From Candidatus Melainabacteria bacterium (lineage in GTDB: Bacteria; Cyanobacteriota; Vampirovibrionia; Obscuribacterales; Obscuribacteraceae), in NCBI GenBank assembly GCA_017307165.1, contig JAFKGK010000007.1, positions 62,001 to 126,000 on the forward strand: 64,000 nt of DNA. Reading direction: 5' to 3'. The position numbers were made by a program, and so were the translations under genes. Numbering within the stretch: position 1 is the first letter of the stretch; every line of letters begins with the position of its first letter. Below, in pieces: positions 42,278 through 52,175 of the stretch. The notes under the pieces were generated by a model, which saw only the letters and a list, made by a program, of their open reading frames with translations, did not search any database and was not told where the DNA came from.

Positions 42278-45200
42278 ATGCAGATGCCTCTGATAGAGCC
42301 GACCGGTAAAAAAAACAACAATAAAAAAGTGCAAGTAATGCAAGCGATCCAAAAAGGTAAAGTCGAGATGTTTAAAGGCCAGACAAAGAAAATAGGGCAG
42401 GAGGCAAAGAAATTTGTCCTGTTTGCTCTTTCTCTCTGTGCTTTAGCGACGGTCGCGCCTCAGGATGTTCTGGCCCAAAACCAGGGAAATGGTGGCAATC
42501 AACAGCAAGCCATGGACAGCCGTTATGACAGTAACAAGGGTGCTTCGTGGGATATCCGGGCCAACTACCTGCGCCGTAGCCCTGCGGCTCAACAGGCATT
42601 TGATGCAGACAAGATTCAAGATCAGCGCTCCGTGGGACCTGGTACTGTCTCTCACTCTTCTTCTGGGCCTGTGTATATGTGGCCTACGACTATTCCGACT
42701 GCGCAATCACAAGTGCCCAGTATGCGGGATACATCGATTACCAAAAACCTTTTCCAGACCTTTGGTTATCCGATCTCCGATACGCAGTTTCAGTTGATCG
42801 AAAGATACAACCAAAACCGTATGCTGGAGCAGTTGTTTGATCCGGAAAGAGCCATGTGGACCAGTACGGCGACAGCTGGTATCGGTGCCAATGCTGCAGC
42901 CAACGGCATGGCCTCTTTTGCCGTCAACCAGTGCTTTAGCGCTATCGATTACTGCAAGCAATTTCTCAATAATTTTACTGCCGAGCAGGGCAATATCTGG
43001 CACCAGATCCTGCAACAGCTTTTTATACCCATGGCCTTGCTCTTGCTCTTGCCTGGCGCTGTCCTGGCGCAAGTGAGAGCAATCATCGCTCAGGGGTCTC
43101 CTGTACTCGTAGGCGGTCAAGAGGTCCACCCCTTCGAAGGCATAATGCGTTCGATCGTGGCTATCTTTTTGATCCCGGCGACTTTTTTGGTCATCAACTA
43201 TGGTATCGACGTAGCCAACTCCATTACCTTTACCATTGCCGACGAATACTCGCGCATGTTTGGCTCAGATATGTATGAGGACGCAAAATGCGCCATCATC
43301 AGAGCCTTTCCTGTCAACAAAAAAGAATGGAATAGCAATGCCATGGGCAAGACCGAGACTCCTCGCTTTGAGGGGCAAGGCAACTGGGCATGGCTCGAAG
43401 GCTTTACTCTAGTTACTGCCAAGATCGACCCTTGCGCTGGTATTGAGATGTCTCGAGTACCTGACGAAGAAGTCGTTCAGGCAAAAAATATCAACAGATT
43501 GCTGCTCAATGGGGTAAACGACACCACTGCAGCTACCTGGAATCTATCCTGTGCCTTCCAGATGGCCTTCCTCTATTACCTGTGGTGCATGGGACCTATC
43601 GCGGCCGCTCTCTGGGTATGGCCTCTCTATCAGATGCGCATGGCCTTGAGTAGCTGGATCATGGGCGTATTGACCATTTGCTTCTGGAGTTTATTCTGGA
43701 ACACGGTCATATTATTGATGGCATGCTTCCGTGGTGTCGGCGACTCCGGTACCATCATCATGACCGCTTTGATCAGTCTCGCTGTGCTCTCTATCAAACA
43801 TGCTTTCAGCTTTTCATCTCTGGTCTCGGCAGCAGCATCCGAGGCAGGCGCCATTGCCAGTAAGATGGCTGCCAATGCCAAAGGTGGCGCTGGTGGCGGC
43901 GGGGGTAACACTGGCGGAGCTGGAAATTCTGCTCAACCAGGAAGTCAACAGTCTGGCACGCGTTCTCATGTCGCAAGTGATGGTAGCAATCACGCTGCAG
44001 CAGCGATCGGTGCTGGTCAAGACGGAAATGCTGTGGGTAGTTCCTCGATTGGTAATGCGGCCGGTAATAGCCCCGTGGGTTCTGACAGTTCTGCCTCTGC
44101 TATCAACAATACTGGTAGCAATAGCAACATCGGTGGTGCCAATGGCAACGACAATCTGACTGGCAATGGCTCAGGCAATGGTGGCGCCGATGGTGCAGCT
44201 GCGGCTGGTCTCGCTGGTGCCCTAGCGGGTGCTGCAGGTGGCCACGATGGCAAAGGCAAGAGCAAGGACAAGGACGATAAAGATGGCGGAGATGGCGGCA
44301 TAGGTGCACCTCCTGGAGAAGGCTCCAAAGGTGGCGCAGGCGGCGGCGCGGTCGATATCGCAGGTGGTGCTCCTCCTGGCGAAGGCGGAGCCGGTGCTGG
44401 AGTTGGCGCAAACAATACATTGACAGGTAGCTTGTCGCTCACAGGGCATATGTCAGGCACTGTCAACCACACTGGCGGTGGAGGCGGTGGTGGTGCCGAC
44501 GGCATCAGAAGCGGTGTCGGCGATATACCTCTAGCCGGCAATCAAGGCCAGGCAGGTAGTACTGGAGCCAATGGCCTCGGTACGGATATGAAGTCCGCCG
44601 TGGTCGGTGAAGGCATGACTAATGCCACAGGTTCAGGTCTGCCGTTTGGTGACAGAGGCATGACCAGCGATGCGCTCTTTGGACATGACGGCAAAGTCAA
44701 TGCAGCTGCAGATCTTTCTGGAGGCAAGACTCTCGACGTATCCAATGCTGGCCCGACCCCGGGTCTCAGTACAAGCGGCAGTGCAGACAATCAATTGCAG
44801 ATCCCTGGTAATGGCAGTGGCAAAAATGACCCTGGTGCTGCCAGCCTCACAGATCCCAAGACCGGTCAGTCCTTTGACAATCCTGCCTTCCTCAAGACAG
44901 GAGCCGACGGACAGCCGATCGGTGGGGCCGGAGCTGCGCTGGATACGAGCAGAGTCGGCAATATACCGCCTCTGACGACAGAGATGGCCAATACTCCTGG
45001 TGCTAGCCAAGCGAGAGAAGCCGCTGTGGACATGATGGCAATGTCCGGCAAGACCTACGATCAACTATCCGCAGCGGTAGCCAATCCAAGTGGAGCTGAA
45101 GCCAAGGCCTTCCAAAACGACATGAATGTCAATCCTGGTTTGCTCAAGGCCGCGGTTGACGGCAACTATGGCGCGGCTGTCGTTGCGTCTACCGGCTTTG

Positions 45201-47689
45201 GGGAGACTGCGACGGCGAGAGCCTTTAGCGGTAGTTTTGACCAAGCGGGCATGTCTACCAGCATGGCTAGACAGGCCGAGACTTGCATGACTCCAGACGC
45301 TATCAGGAGTGCCTCGGTTGATATGAATACTTCTGCCGGAGCGCAGATGTTTTCCAATACCGAGTCCGGTACTCAAGCCGCGGCTCAGTATCAACAAGCA
45401 GTGTCGAGTATTGGTGCTCAATATGATGCTGGTGGCAATTATCACGGCGGTGCCCACATGACGTCTTCTGGCGCTTATGTGGCTGATTCCGGCAATAATT
45501 ATGCCAGCGGTGGCAACAATAACTACACCGGTGGAGCCGTAACAGCTGCTGATTATGCCTCAAATGTTGGCTATAACAGCAATAGCGGTTCTGTTTCTTC
45601 GTTTACCGATGGTGGGTTCCATAGAGGATCCGTCGACGGTGGCGCGGGTAGTCCAATAGCAGGATCCAGCACCCAAGGCTATAGTGGCAGTGGCGGACAG
45701 ACCACTGGCTACACCGGCGATCAGGCCAGCGGCTACAGCAGCCAGGCAAGCGGCTATACTGGCGGTGATGCTGGTATAGGCTCCATAGGAGCCTCGGGTT
45801 CGGCCAATTGGTCGACTTCTGGTGGCGCTTATGGTGGTAGTACCGATGGTGGTGCTAGTGGTGGCGGTGTTTTCAATACCGGTGCTGCGCCTGTGTCGCA
45901 TCTAGGAGCAAGTAATACCAGTAACGATGGCGGCGGCTACTCCAATACCGGATCAGCCGGTGGTGGATCTCAGCCGGTTATCGGCAATAGTGGTGGCGAT
46001 AGTGGCAGTGTCTTTAACACTGGTGCTGCACCCATCTCTCATGTCGGCAATAGTGGTGGCGATCCCGGCAGCGTGAGCAGTGCTCCCTGGAGTGGTGCTG
46101 GGTATACTGCCAATACCGGCAATGCGAGCTTCTCAGATCCTAGTGGCGGTTTTGCCAACACACACAACCCAGGTAACGCTGGTGGCACCTATAATGCGCC
46201 GGCATCGGGAGGCAGCGTCGATTATGGCGCCAGCCAATCGCTAGGCGGAGTATCAGGCAATAGCAGTGGCTACCAGAGCAGTCAAGCCCCAAGTAGCGGG
46301 GATGTCGGTTATGGCACCATAGGCAATGCTGGTACTGCCAACTGGTCTGGATCTGCCCCTGTTTCCTTCAATAGCGATGCTGGTGCTGGCACAGGTGGTG
46401 GACCCGTATTTAACACTGGTTCGGCGCCCATCAATCACGGCAATATCAGCGGTAGTGGGGGTAGCGCGACCTTTGACAATGGTAGTGCTGGATCTGCACC
46501 GATTAGCTATACCGGCGGTGGAGCAGCCAATTACACCGGTGGAGGATCCGTCAACTATACCGGCGGAGATGCTGGGGCTAGCGGTGGTTATAGCTTGCCT
46601 GCAAGCGGTAGCGCCAATCCTGGTTACGGTGTCGCAAGCGGTGGCTCTGGAACTGTTGATGCTGGTGGTACCGGTGGTGCGGGCAGCGCTATGAGCGGTG
46701 GTCCGATCCATACTGGTGGCCAAGCTGCATTTACAGGCGGCAGTGATGCCAGCATGTCTCGGCCAGTAGTCAATGACGGGTCGGGATCAGGATCTGGATC
46801 TGGCAGCAGTTCCTTTACTGCTGCTCTAGGCAGTGGCTACAATGTCTCTTCGGAGCGAGCCCCAGACCATCATCAGGCCGTGCAAAGTGGTAATGGTGGT
46901 GAAGTCAGATCGGCCGAGGCCTATCCGACAAATCAAGCATCGTATCCAAGCCAGGGCAGTTATGGTTCGTCCGAGGTCAGATCGGCAGAAGCCTATCCCA
47001 CCCAGGGCAATTATGGTGGCGGCTCCGAAAACAGATCTGCCGAAGCCTACCCCTCACCAGGTGGTTACGGCGGTGGTGCTGAAGCCCGATCGGTCGAGTC
47101 CAGGCCTGTCGAGTCGAGACCTGCAGAAGGTGGATCTGATTACCGGGTAGCTGATGCCGGTTGGAACGTGGAACAACCCACGACCCCCAACAGCTTTACT
47201 GGAGATCAGGGTGCTGGCTATGGCTACGAACAAGCCCATCGGACGGAGACTGCCAGCAATGGCAGCTATCAATCCGACGCTGTGACTGGCTATATCGATC
47301 AATCGAGGACGAGCGGATATTCCAATACCACTGGTAGTGGCGGAGCCGCAAATACATCTGGCAATGCCAATCCGGGTAATTCGGGTGGCAGCAAGATGAT
47401 GGCTGCCCTTGGAGGGGCTTATGGTGGAGCAATAGCTCGCAACAATGCAAACAACGCCAACAAGCCTGTCAACAAGACCCCTGATGCCAAGCCTGCAAAC
47501 GCTCAACCAAGCTCTGGAGGCGGCAAGGCTCAAACTCCGACTCCTCAATCCCAATCAAAAGATGGAGCCATGGGTACGACTGCCAAAAAATCCGGCGAAT
47601 CAGAGGATGCAAGGAGAAAGCGTCTCAAGAAACAACTCGAAGAGCAGCAGTTCCCGCCTGGACATGACGGAGGCCCCATGGATGCCTGA
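42278..47689 (+). CDS. Giant VirB6-like polytopic protein with 1270-residue Gly-rich repeat tail (paralogue 2)
   Basis: An 1803-aa paralogue of the preceding protein. It shares FGYPISDTQFQ, DPERAMWTSTATA and FEGIMRSIVAIFLIPATF, and has about five TM helices before residue 530. Residues 534-1803 are Gly/Ser/Ala/Asn-rich with internal repeats: GxVFNTGAAPxSHxG (three copies), a longer unit around xIGxxGxANWS (two copies), YTGG tracts and (E)VRSAEAYP (four imperfect copies). A basic C-terminus follows (KKSGESEDARRKRLKKQL). Start: TAAATG junction behind AAAGGAGG. Extended VirB6 tails are known in Rickettsiales systems. Confidence 0.65.
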   Translation: MQMPLIEPTGKKNNNKKVQVMQAIQKGKVEMFKGQTKKIGQEAKKFVLFALSLCALATVAPQDVLAQNQGNGGNQQQAMDSRYDSNKGASWDIRANYLRRSPAAQQAFDADKIQDQRSVGPGTVSHSSSGPVYMWPTTIPTAQSQVPSMRDTSITKNLFQTFGYPISDTQFQLIERYNQNRMLEQLFDPERAMWTSTATAGIGANAAANGMASFAVNQCFSAIDYCKQFLNNFTAEQGNIWHQILQQLFIPMALLLLLPGAVLAQVRAIIAQGSPVLVGGQEVHPFEGIMRSIVAIFLIPATFLVINYGIDVANSITFTIADEYSRMFGSDMYEDAKCAIIRAFPVNKKEWNSNAMGKTETPRFEGQGNWAWLEGFTLVTAKIDPCAGIEMSRVPDEEVVQAKNINRLLLNGVNDTTAATWNLSCAFQMAFLYYLWCMGPIAAALWVWPLYQMRMALSSWIMGVLTICFWSLFWNTVILLMACFRGVGDSGTIIMTALISLAVLSIKHAFSFSSLVSAAASEAGAIASKMAANAKGGAGGGGGNTGGAGNSAQPGSQQSGTRSHVASDGSNHAAAAIGAGQDGNAVGSSSIGNAAGNSPVGSDSSASAINNTGSNSNIGGANGNDNLTGNGSGNGGADGAAAAGLAGALAGAAGGHDGKGKSKDKDDKDGGDGGIGAPPGEGSKGGAGGGAVDIAGGAPPGEGGAGAGVGANNTLTGSLSLTGHMSGTVNHTGGGGGGGADGIRSGVGDIPLAGNQGQAGSTGANGLGTDMKSAVVGEGMTNATGSGLPFGDRGMTSDALFGHDGKVNAAADLSGGKTLDVSNAGPTPGLSTSGSADNQLQIPGNGSGKNDPGAASLTDPKTGQSFDNPAFLKTGADGQPIGGAGAALDTSRVGNIPPLTTEMANTPGASQAREAAVDMMAMSGKTYDQLSAAVANPSGAEAKAFQNDMNVNPGLLKAAVDGNYGAAVVASTGFGETATARAFSGSFDQAGMSTSMARQAETCMTPDAIRSASVDMNTSAGAQMFSNTESGTQAAAQYQQAVSSIGAQYDAGGNYHGGAHMTSSGAYVADSGNNYASGGNNNYTGGAVTAADYASNVGYNSNSGSVSSFTDGGFHRGSVDGGAGSPIAGSSTQGYSGSGGQTTGYTGDQASGYSSQASGYTGGDAGIGSIGASGSANWSTSGGAYGGSTDGGASGGGVFNTGAAPVSHLGASNTSNDGGGYSNTGSAGGGSQPVIGNSGGDSGSVFNTGAAPISHVGNSGGDPGSVSSAPWSGAGYTANTGNASFSDPSGGFANTHNPGNAGGTYNAPASGGSVDYGASQSLGGVSGNSSGYQSSQAPSSGDVGYGTIGNAGTANWSGSAPVSFNSDAGAGTGGGPVFNTGSAPINHGNISGSGGSATFDNGSAGSAPISYTGGGAANYTGGGSVNYTGGDAGASGGYSLPASGSANPGYGVASGGSGTVDAGGTGGAGSAMSGGPIHTGGQAAFTGGSDASMSRPVVNDGSGSGSGSGSSSFTAALGSGYNVSSERAPDHHQAVQSGNGGEVRSAEAYPTNQASYPSQGSYGSSEVRSAEAYPTQGNYGGGSENRSAEAYPSPGGYGGGAEARSVESRPVESRPAEGGSDYRVADAGWNVEQPTTPNSFTGDQGAGYGYEQAHRTETASNGSYQSDAVTGYIDQSRTSGYSNTTGSGGAANTSGNANPGNSGGSKMMAALGGAYGGAIARNNANNANKPVNKTPDAKPANAQPSSGGGKAQTPTPQSQSKDGAMGTTAKKSGESEDARRKRLKKQLEEQQFPPGHDGGPMDA
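45760..47110 (+). repeat. Degenerate in-frame repeats inside the giant Gly-rich protein
   Basis: Within the coding sequence a unit of about 140 nt (DAGIGSIGASGSANWS ... VFNTGAAPVSHLG) at 45763-45905 recurs at about 46303-46440, with a shorter copy of its end near 46009. At 46901-47110 four units of 54-72 nt encode (E/N)(V)RS(A/V)EAYP-like blocks. These explain repeat signals here; they are protein repeats, not CRISPR. Confidence 0.6.
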
Positions 47690-47742
47690 TGATCTATAAT
47701 GCTTAGATTTTCAGACTGACCTGATTTTTTTAAAGGGCCGCT

Positions 47743-48366
47743 ATGTCTATGTACTTAGCCGATATCGGAGTAAAGTGTCCAAATTGCGGAGTCAAATTTA
47801 ATAGCAGGCAATTGCCGCTGGTTGTCGATACTGGCTTGCGCAACAGCGAGTTGCGTCAGCATGTAGGTGAGACCAAGCCGCAGTATGAGCAGTACTCGAT
47901 TTGTACCTGCCCGAGCTGCGGTATGGCCGATTGGACCTTGTCCTTTCCTGCTACGGATGAAGTCTGCGTACTCAACCAACCCAATAGCCCACCGCATCTG
48001 CAGTACAGGCAGGCCGCTCTCTGGGCCGAAAAGCAAGGCAAAAATTTTTACGGTGTCGGTATGTTTTATCTCTACGCCGCCTGGTGTGCCGATGACATCA
48101 ATGCCTCACCGCAAAATCGTGAGTACAGGCGCCTGGCTATCGATGCTCTGCACAAATCCTTGATAGACGTGTCCTGTCCGATGGAGGAGAGGCCAGACGT
48201 GGAATATTTAATAGGTGAGTTGACTCGTCGTGTCGGTGATTTTGAAGCCTGCAAAAACTATTTCAATCGAGTTATCTCGCGTTTGCCTGCGAGATTGAGT
48301 ACGATGGCTCGTAAGTCGATGAAACTAGCGGATATGCAATCAACAGAGCTTTTTGACTTTGACTGA
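47743..48366 (+). CDS. DUF2225 family protein
   Basis: A 207-aa protein with two CxxC pairs near the N-terminus, CPNC (residues 13-16) and CTCPSC (residues 55-60), forming a likely zinc ribbon. A TPR-like helical region follows (YRQAALWAEKQGKNFYGVGM, DFEACKNYFNRVISRLPARL). This is the DUF2225 layout, common in Firmicutes and Cyanobacteria, function unknown. It lies between the giant VirB6-like gene (53 nt) and the PrgI-like gene (27 nt). Confidence 0.85.
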   Translation: MSMYLADIGVKCPNCGVKFNSRQLPLVVDTGLRNSELRQHVGETKPQYEQYSICTCPSCGMADWTLSFPATDEVCVLNQPNSPPHLQYRQAALWAEKQGKNFYGVGMFYLYAAWCADDINASPQNREYRRLAIDALHKSLIDVSCPMEERPDVEYLIGELTRRVGDFEACKNYFNRVISRLPARLSTMARKSMKLADMQSTELFDFD

Positions 48367-48393
48367 TTTGCCAGACTAAAGAGGTAAGAGTCG

Positions 48394-48768
48394 TTGTCCA
48401 GGATCAACAAGGTCATCATCCTCAACAAGCCCTTTAAGCTGATGGACTTTACCATCAGGCAGATCTTGTTATTGGTGGTCATCATTGGGCTTGGCCTGTT
48501 GGTTTTTTCGCGCATACCCCAACAATGGAAGCTAGGCCATTTGCCGGTCAATTTTCTCGTCTTGCTCGGTTTTGTCTGCGTCGGCCTGCCTATGGTCAAA
48601 TTTACAGATCTCAAGCCCATGGCCTGGTGGAAAAACGTTGTCCTTTACAAGCTCAAGCTAGTACCTGCCGTTTTTATCCCTAAACCCGAAAAGGGGCATA
48701 TCTATCCCGATCCCACCATCGTCGAGGTCAACACCAAAAAAGACGAGTTTTACATTGGTTCTGGCTAG
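48394..48768 (+). CDS. PrgI/VirB3-like inner-membrane protein
   Basis: A 124-aa protein with two TM segments (IRQILLLVVIIGLGLLVFS and VNFLVLLGFVCVGLPMV) flanked by short cytosolic parts (FKLMDFTIRQ before, WWKNVVLYKLKLVPAVFIP after). This is the plan of the PrgI family, the VirB3 equivalent encoded directly upstream of VirB4 in conjugation systems. It begins with TTG at 48394 after GAGGTAAGAG; no ATG fits. Its place before the VirB4 gene supports the call. Confidence 0.7.
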   Translation: MSRINKVIILNKPFKLMDFTIRQILLLVVIIGLGLLVFSRIPQQWKLGHLPVNFLVLLGFVCVGLPMVKFTDLKPMAWWKNVVLYKLKLVPAVFIPKPEKGHIYPDPTIVEVNTKKDEFYIGSG

Positions 48769-48834
48769 ACTTTTGCTGTTGACAACAAAAGAAAAATTGT
48801 CAATCGGGTAAATGGTCTTTTAATGCAGGATCGC

Positions 48835-48853
48835 AGAGATTAAACTAATCTCT
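48835..48853. repeat. 8-bp inverted repeat upstream of the VirB4 gene
   Basis: AGAGATTA-AAC-TAATCTCT lies 24 nt before the GTG start and just upstream of its RBS (AGGTAAGGGG). A small hairpin here could modulate VirB4 translation. A TTGACA at 48779-48784 has no good -10. Confidence 0.4.
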
Positions 48854-48876
48854 AATTAGGTAAGGGGCTATTATTC

Positions 48877-51771
48877 GTGTCCAGTGGCGATTCATCTTTC
48901 TCGGCAATCAGGCGACCCGGTGCAAAGCGCGCCAATTCGCTATCGCGTCCGCTTGAGAAAAAATCGCAAAAGCGCTCTCCCGAACCCGAAGTTGATCTAG
49001 ATGATTATGATGATGACTTTGATGAGGATGAAGACGAGGACATCGATGGCGGGCGTAGCTCCGAAAGGCCACAAAAAAAACTAGGCTCGAGGTCTAGTGC
49101 CGGTCGGCTCAGCGAAGGCCTCAATCGCCCTGAGGGCAAGCTCATGCCTCTCACGCCCAATCCGAGCTTCAACAATGTGTTGGCAGGTTTTTATAATGGC
49201 CTGCCCTCCGCTCTAAGGGACAAGCTACCATTTGGTGAAGGATCATCGGGTGGCAATGGAGACGGTCCCCCTTCCGATAGACGCGGCAGTGGCGGTAGCT
49301 GGGAAGATGTCACATTTATACATTCGATCCCTGGTGAAGACGAAGAGCAGGGCCTTGTCGTGCTGCTCGACGGATCATTCCGCAAATATATCGCCTGCAA
49401 AGGCATCAATGCCTTGTTATTTGACGAAGCCGAGCGCAACCAGATGGCCAGGGCCTTTGCCAATTTTGCCAACTCATGCGAGTCTGACATACAGATCATC
49501 ATCAAGTCGCGCAACCTGTCTGTAGATGAGTATCTATCTCGCTATCAGATCTTGCTCAAGACCGACAATGACTACCTCAAATGGTATGCCAACTACACCG
49601 ACAAATGGTTTAGGGGCGTGCAAGACGTGTCCTTCGTGCCTCAGCGCGAGTTTTATGTCGTAGTCAGCTATCATCCACCCGACTGCAAGTCTGGCAAGGC
49701 CTGGAACGGTCGCCGATCGATCCAGCGTCACGAAGAATATCTAGAAAACCTCAATCGACTGGTCAAGACTGCTTTCGAGCAATTGCGCAGCAGCAACCTG
49801 CGTCCACACATACTTTCACGCAAAGAAGTCCGCAATCTCATTTATTCGGATCTCAATCCGAGCCTCTACGAAAAAGACAATGAGGCCCCACCAAGTAAGC
49901 CCAATGTCTCTGAAGCCTCTATTTTGGCCGGGTCTGCGCTCAAGGTCACAGACGAGCATCTCTGGCTCGATGGCAAGTTTATAGGCACGCAGTACATGTT
50001 TGCTATGCCGCATGAGTCCTGGCTTGGGTGGCTCGTTGACCTGCTTACTCTCTCAAACGAATACACTGTTTCATTTTTTATCCACCAGTGCGATCAGGAC
50101 AAGGTCAGACGAGACCTCAAATTTAAATACAGAGTCGGCCACGTCGCTTCGACTCAGCTAGCCACTCCCGACCTGGAGAGTATCGAGTCGACTCGATCGG
50201 CAGCTATTGCTATTCAGGAGTTTCTCCGGAGCGCCAACAAAGCCTTCGATATTTCCATGTATATTTCTACTTCTGCCGACTCCCCGGAGGCGCTGGCAAG
50301 CGCCATGGACGAGATCAGGCGAGTCTTTAAAAACAAAGGCGCGCAGATGGATCGCGGCCAGATGCTGCAACTCGATCTCTGGCAATCGGCGATCTCGGTC
50401 GGTGTAGACCGGATGGCTGTAGTGCATCGCGTCATGTCGCCCATAGTCGGTGACATGTGGCCCTTCTTTACGGCTAGTTGCGGTACTCCGGACGGCGTGC
50501 CATTTGGTTTTGCTCTTGCCTCGGGCGAGCCGGTTTTGCTCAATCCCTTTTTTAGAGGACAGGGCAAAGACGCCAACAATATGTTTGTAGTAGGCACCAC
50601 TGGTGCTGGCAAATCTTTTGCCGTATCTATGATGATCCTCCGCCTCTTGCCTCTAGGCACGCGCTTTGTGTTGATAGACAAAACCGTAGACAAATTTGGC
50701 GCCTATAGATTTATCACCGAGCTTTTAGGTCCAGAGCTTTGCGCCTATGTCGATCTGGGACCCAATTCGGGCTTTATCCTCAACCCCTTTGACCTCGGTC
50801 CAGAAGACAAGCCCGGTGAACCATCGGCCGACAAGGTCAGCTCTTTGTTGGCATTGCTCGACTTGATGCTTGCGCCCGAAGGTCGCGAAGAACTCAATGT
50901 CGAAGAAAAATCTCTTTTGGACGGCTTGATCAAAGTTGCTTACATGGACTGCAACTTTAGAGGACAGACGCCGACTATGAGTGACTTGGCGCGTGTCACT
51001 GCTCAGGCCGCAGCTGATGAAATCGACTCTGTACAACGCGACAGGCTGCAGATGTTTGCCAGAGGTTTGTCCTTGTTTACCAGGGCAGGGGCCTTTGGCG
51101 GCCTGGTCGATGGCCAGACCAATGTCGACACCGAAAAATTGTTTATCGTCTTTGATACAAGAGAGGTCAATGAACCTCGGCTGGAGCGGATCGCTGTCTA
51201 TATCCTCGCTGACTTTATTCGCCGGCGGGCAGCAGAGTCCAAGGCGCGTGGCGTGCGATTTGCCGCTATCATCGACGAAGCAGCGACACTCATGCGCTTT
51301 AAGGCCGGGGCCAGGCTATTGGACGATCTTTCGAGACGAGCACGTCACTACGGTATGATGTTGGTTTCCATCACTCAGCAGCTCAAGGACTTTTTTAGAC
51401 AGGCGGAGCAAGCTGACTCAGTCGTCAAAAACTCGCATATGAAGATCCTCTTGAGACAGGATCCATCCGATCTCAAAATGCTAAAAGAGACCTTGCGTCT
51501 CACCGACGCCGAAACCGTCGCCATCGAAAACTTTAGCAAGAGCGAAGAAAAACGTAGAGATAGCCAATGTCTCTTGATCGTAGGCTCAGTCCATGGCACC
51601 ATAAGGCTCGTTCCCAGTCCGATGGATTATTGGATCTGCACGTCTGAGCCGATCAGAGATATTCCTAGACGTCTCGAGATGATACGCGAAGTCCGCAATA
51701 AGACGCAAAAACTCTCGCATACGGATGCTTGTCGTCAGGCCGTCTATTATCTGGGGTTGCAGCATTCCTGA
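48877..51771 (+). CDS. virB4: VirB4/TraC-family type IV secretion ATPase
   Basis: A 964-aa ATPase of the VirB4/TraC family that powers assembly and transport in type IV secretion. After an acidic disordered N-terminus (residues 30-60) comes a CagE/TrbE-like domain. Walker A GTTGAGKS is at about 573-580, and Walker B FAAIIDEA has Asp800-Glu801. RRARHYGMMLVSITQQ and LLRQD follow in the order of the family. The start is GTG at 48877 behind AGGTAAGGGG. The preceding PrgI-like gene and the VirB6-like paralogues define the secretion-like cluster. No VirD4 or relaxase is present in the window. Confidence 0.9.
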   Translation: MSSGDSSFSAIRRPGAKRANSLSRPLEKKSQKRSPEPEVDLDDYDDDFDEDEDEDIDGGRSSERPQKKLGSRSSAGRLSEGLNRPEGKLMPLTPNPSFNNVLAGFYNGLPSALRDKLPFGEGSSGGNGDGPPSDRRGSGGSWEDVTFIHSIPGEDEEQGLVVLLDGSFRKYIACKGINALLFDEAERNQMARAFANFANSCESDIQIIIKSRNLSVDEYLSRYQILLKTDNDYLKWYANYTDKWFRGVQDVSFVPQREFYVVVSYHPPDCKSGKAWNGRRSIQRHEEYLENLNRLVKTAFEQLRSSNLRPHILSRKEVRNLIYSDLNPSLYEKDNEAPPSKPNVSEASILAGSALKVTDEHLWLDGKFIGTQYMFAMPHESWLGWLVDLLTLSNEYTVSFFIHQCDQDKVRRDLKFKYRVGHVASTQLATPDLESIESTRSAAIAIQEFLRSANKAFDISMYISTSADSPEALASAMDEIRRVFKNKGAQMDRGQMLQLDLWQSAISVGVDRMAVVHRVMSPIVGDMWPFFTASCGTPDGVPFGFALASGEPVLLNPFFRGQGKDANNMFVVGTTGAGKSFAVSMMILRLLPLGTRFVLIDKTVDKFGAYRFITELLGPELCAYVDLGPNSGFILNPFDLGPEDKPGEPSADKVSSLLALLDLMLAPEGREELNVEEKSLLDGLIKVAYMDCNFRGQTPTMSDLARVTAQAAADEIDSVQRDRLQMFARGLSLFTRAGAFGGLVDGQTNVDTEKLFIVFDTREVNEPRLERIAVYILADFIRRRAAESKARGVRFAAIIDEAATLMRFKAGARLLDDLSRRARHYGMMLVSITQQLKDFFRQAEQADSVVKNSHMKILLRQDPSDLKMLKETLRLTDAETVAIENFSKSEEKRRDSQCLLIVGSVHGTIRLVPSPMDYWICTSEPIRDIPRRLEMIREVRNKTQKLSHTDACRQAVYYLGLQHS

Positions 51772-52133
51772 TGGAAAAATTTTTTTCGCCCAGCAAATGG
51801 TTTGTCGGTTTTTGCGGCCTCTTTATCATAGTGTGGTTGGCACTGGGCTATATCCGCGATCAACGTATAAAAGAAGAAGCAATGTTGCTCGTAGACAAGC
51901 ATTTTAGCTATCGCTATCCAATTGGCGATGGCAGTAAAAAAGTGCTTTGCGAGGCGCAATCAGAAAATGCAAAGATAATCAGACGTACTACTACTGATGC
52001 CCAGGTGCAAGTATCAGGCAAGCAAGTACGCACCATAGATGGTGTCAAGACCGAGTCACCGTTTAAAGGCAATATCACCCTCTACAAAAACGAAAACATC
52101 TGGCGGGTAGGCCAGTTGCAGTCAATAGAATAG
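51771..52133 (+). CDS. Small single-pass membrane protein downstream of VirB4
   Basis: A 120-aa protein with one N-terminal TM helix (residues 10-29, WFVGFCGLFIIVWLALGYI) and a periplasmic domain of about 85 residues with alternating strands (CEAQSENAKIIRR, GNITLYKNENIWRVG). Start MEKFFSP overlaps the VirB4 stop by one base (TGATG), so translation is coupled. The layout is that of a short VirB8/NTF2-like or lysozyme-inhibitor-like domain, but no family is recognised. Confidence 0.6.
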   Translation: MEKFFSPSKWFVGFCGLFIIVWLALGYIRDQRIKEEAMLLVDKHFSYRYPIGDGSKKVLCEAQSENAKIIRRTTTDAQVQVSGKQVRTIDGVKTESPFKGNITLYKNENIWRVGQLQSIE

Positions 52134-52175
52134 ATTTTAAAACAAATATCGAGACAAAAGGCAGGTAGTGGACCA

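Noticed and set aside
45700-47110. Repeats that could suggest a CRISPR array or VNTR
   Set aside because: Units are irregular, in frame and encode conserved peptide blocks; no constant repeat with unique spacers.
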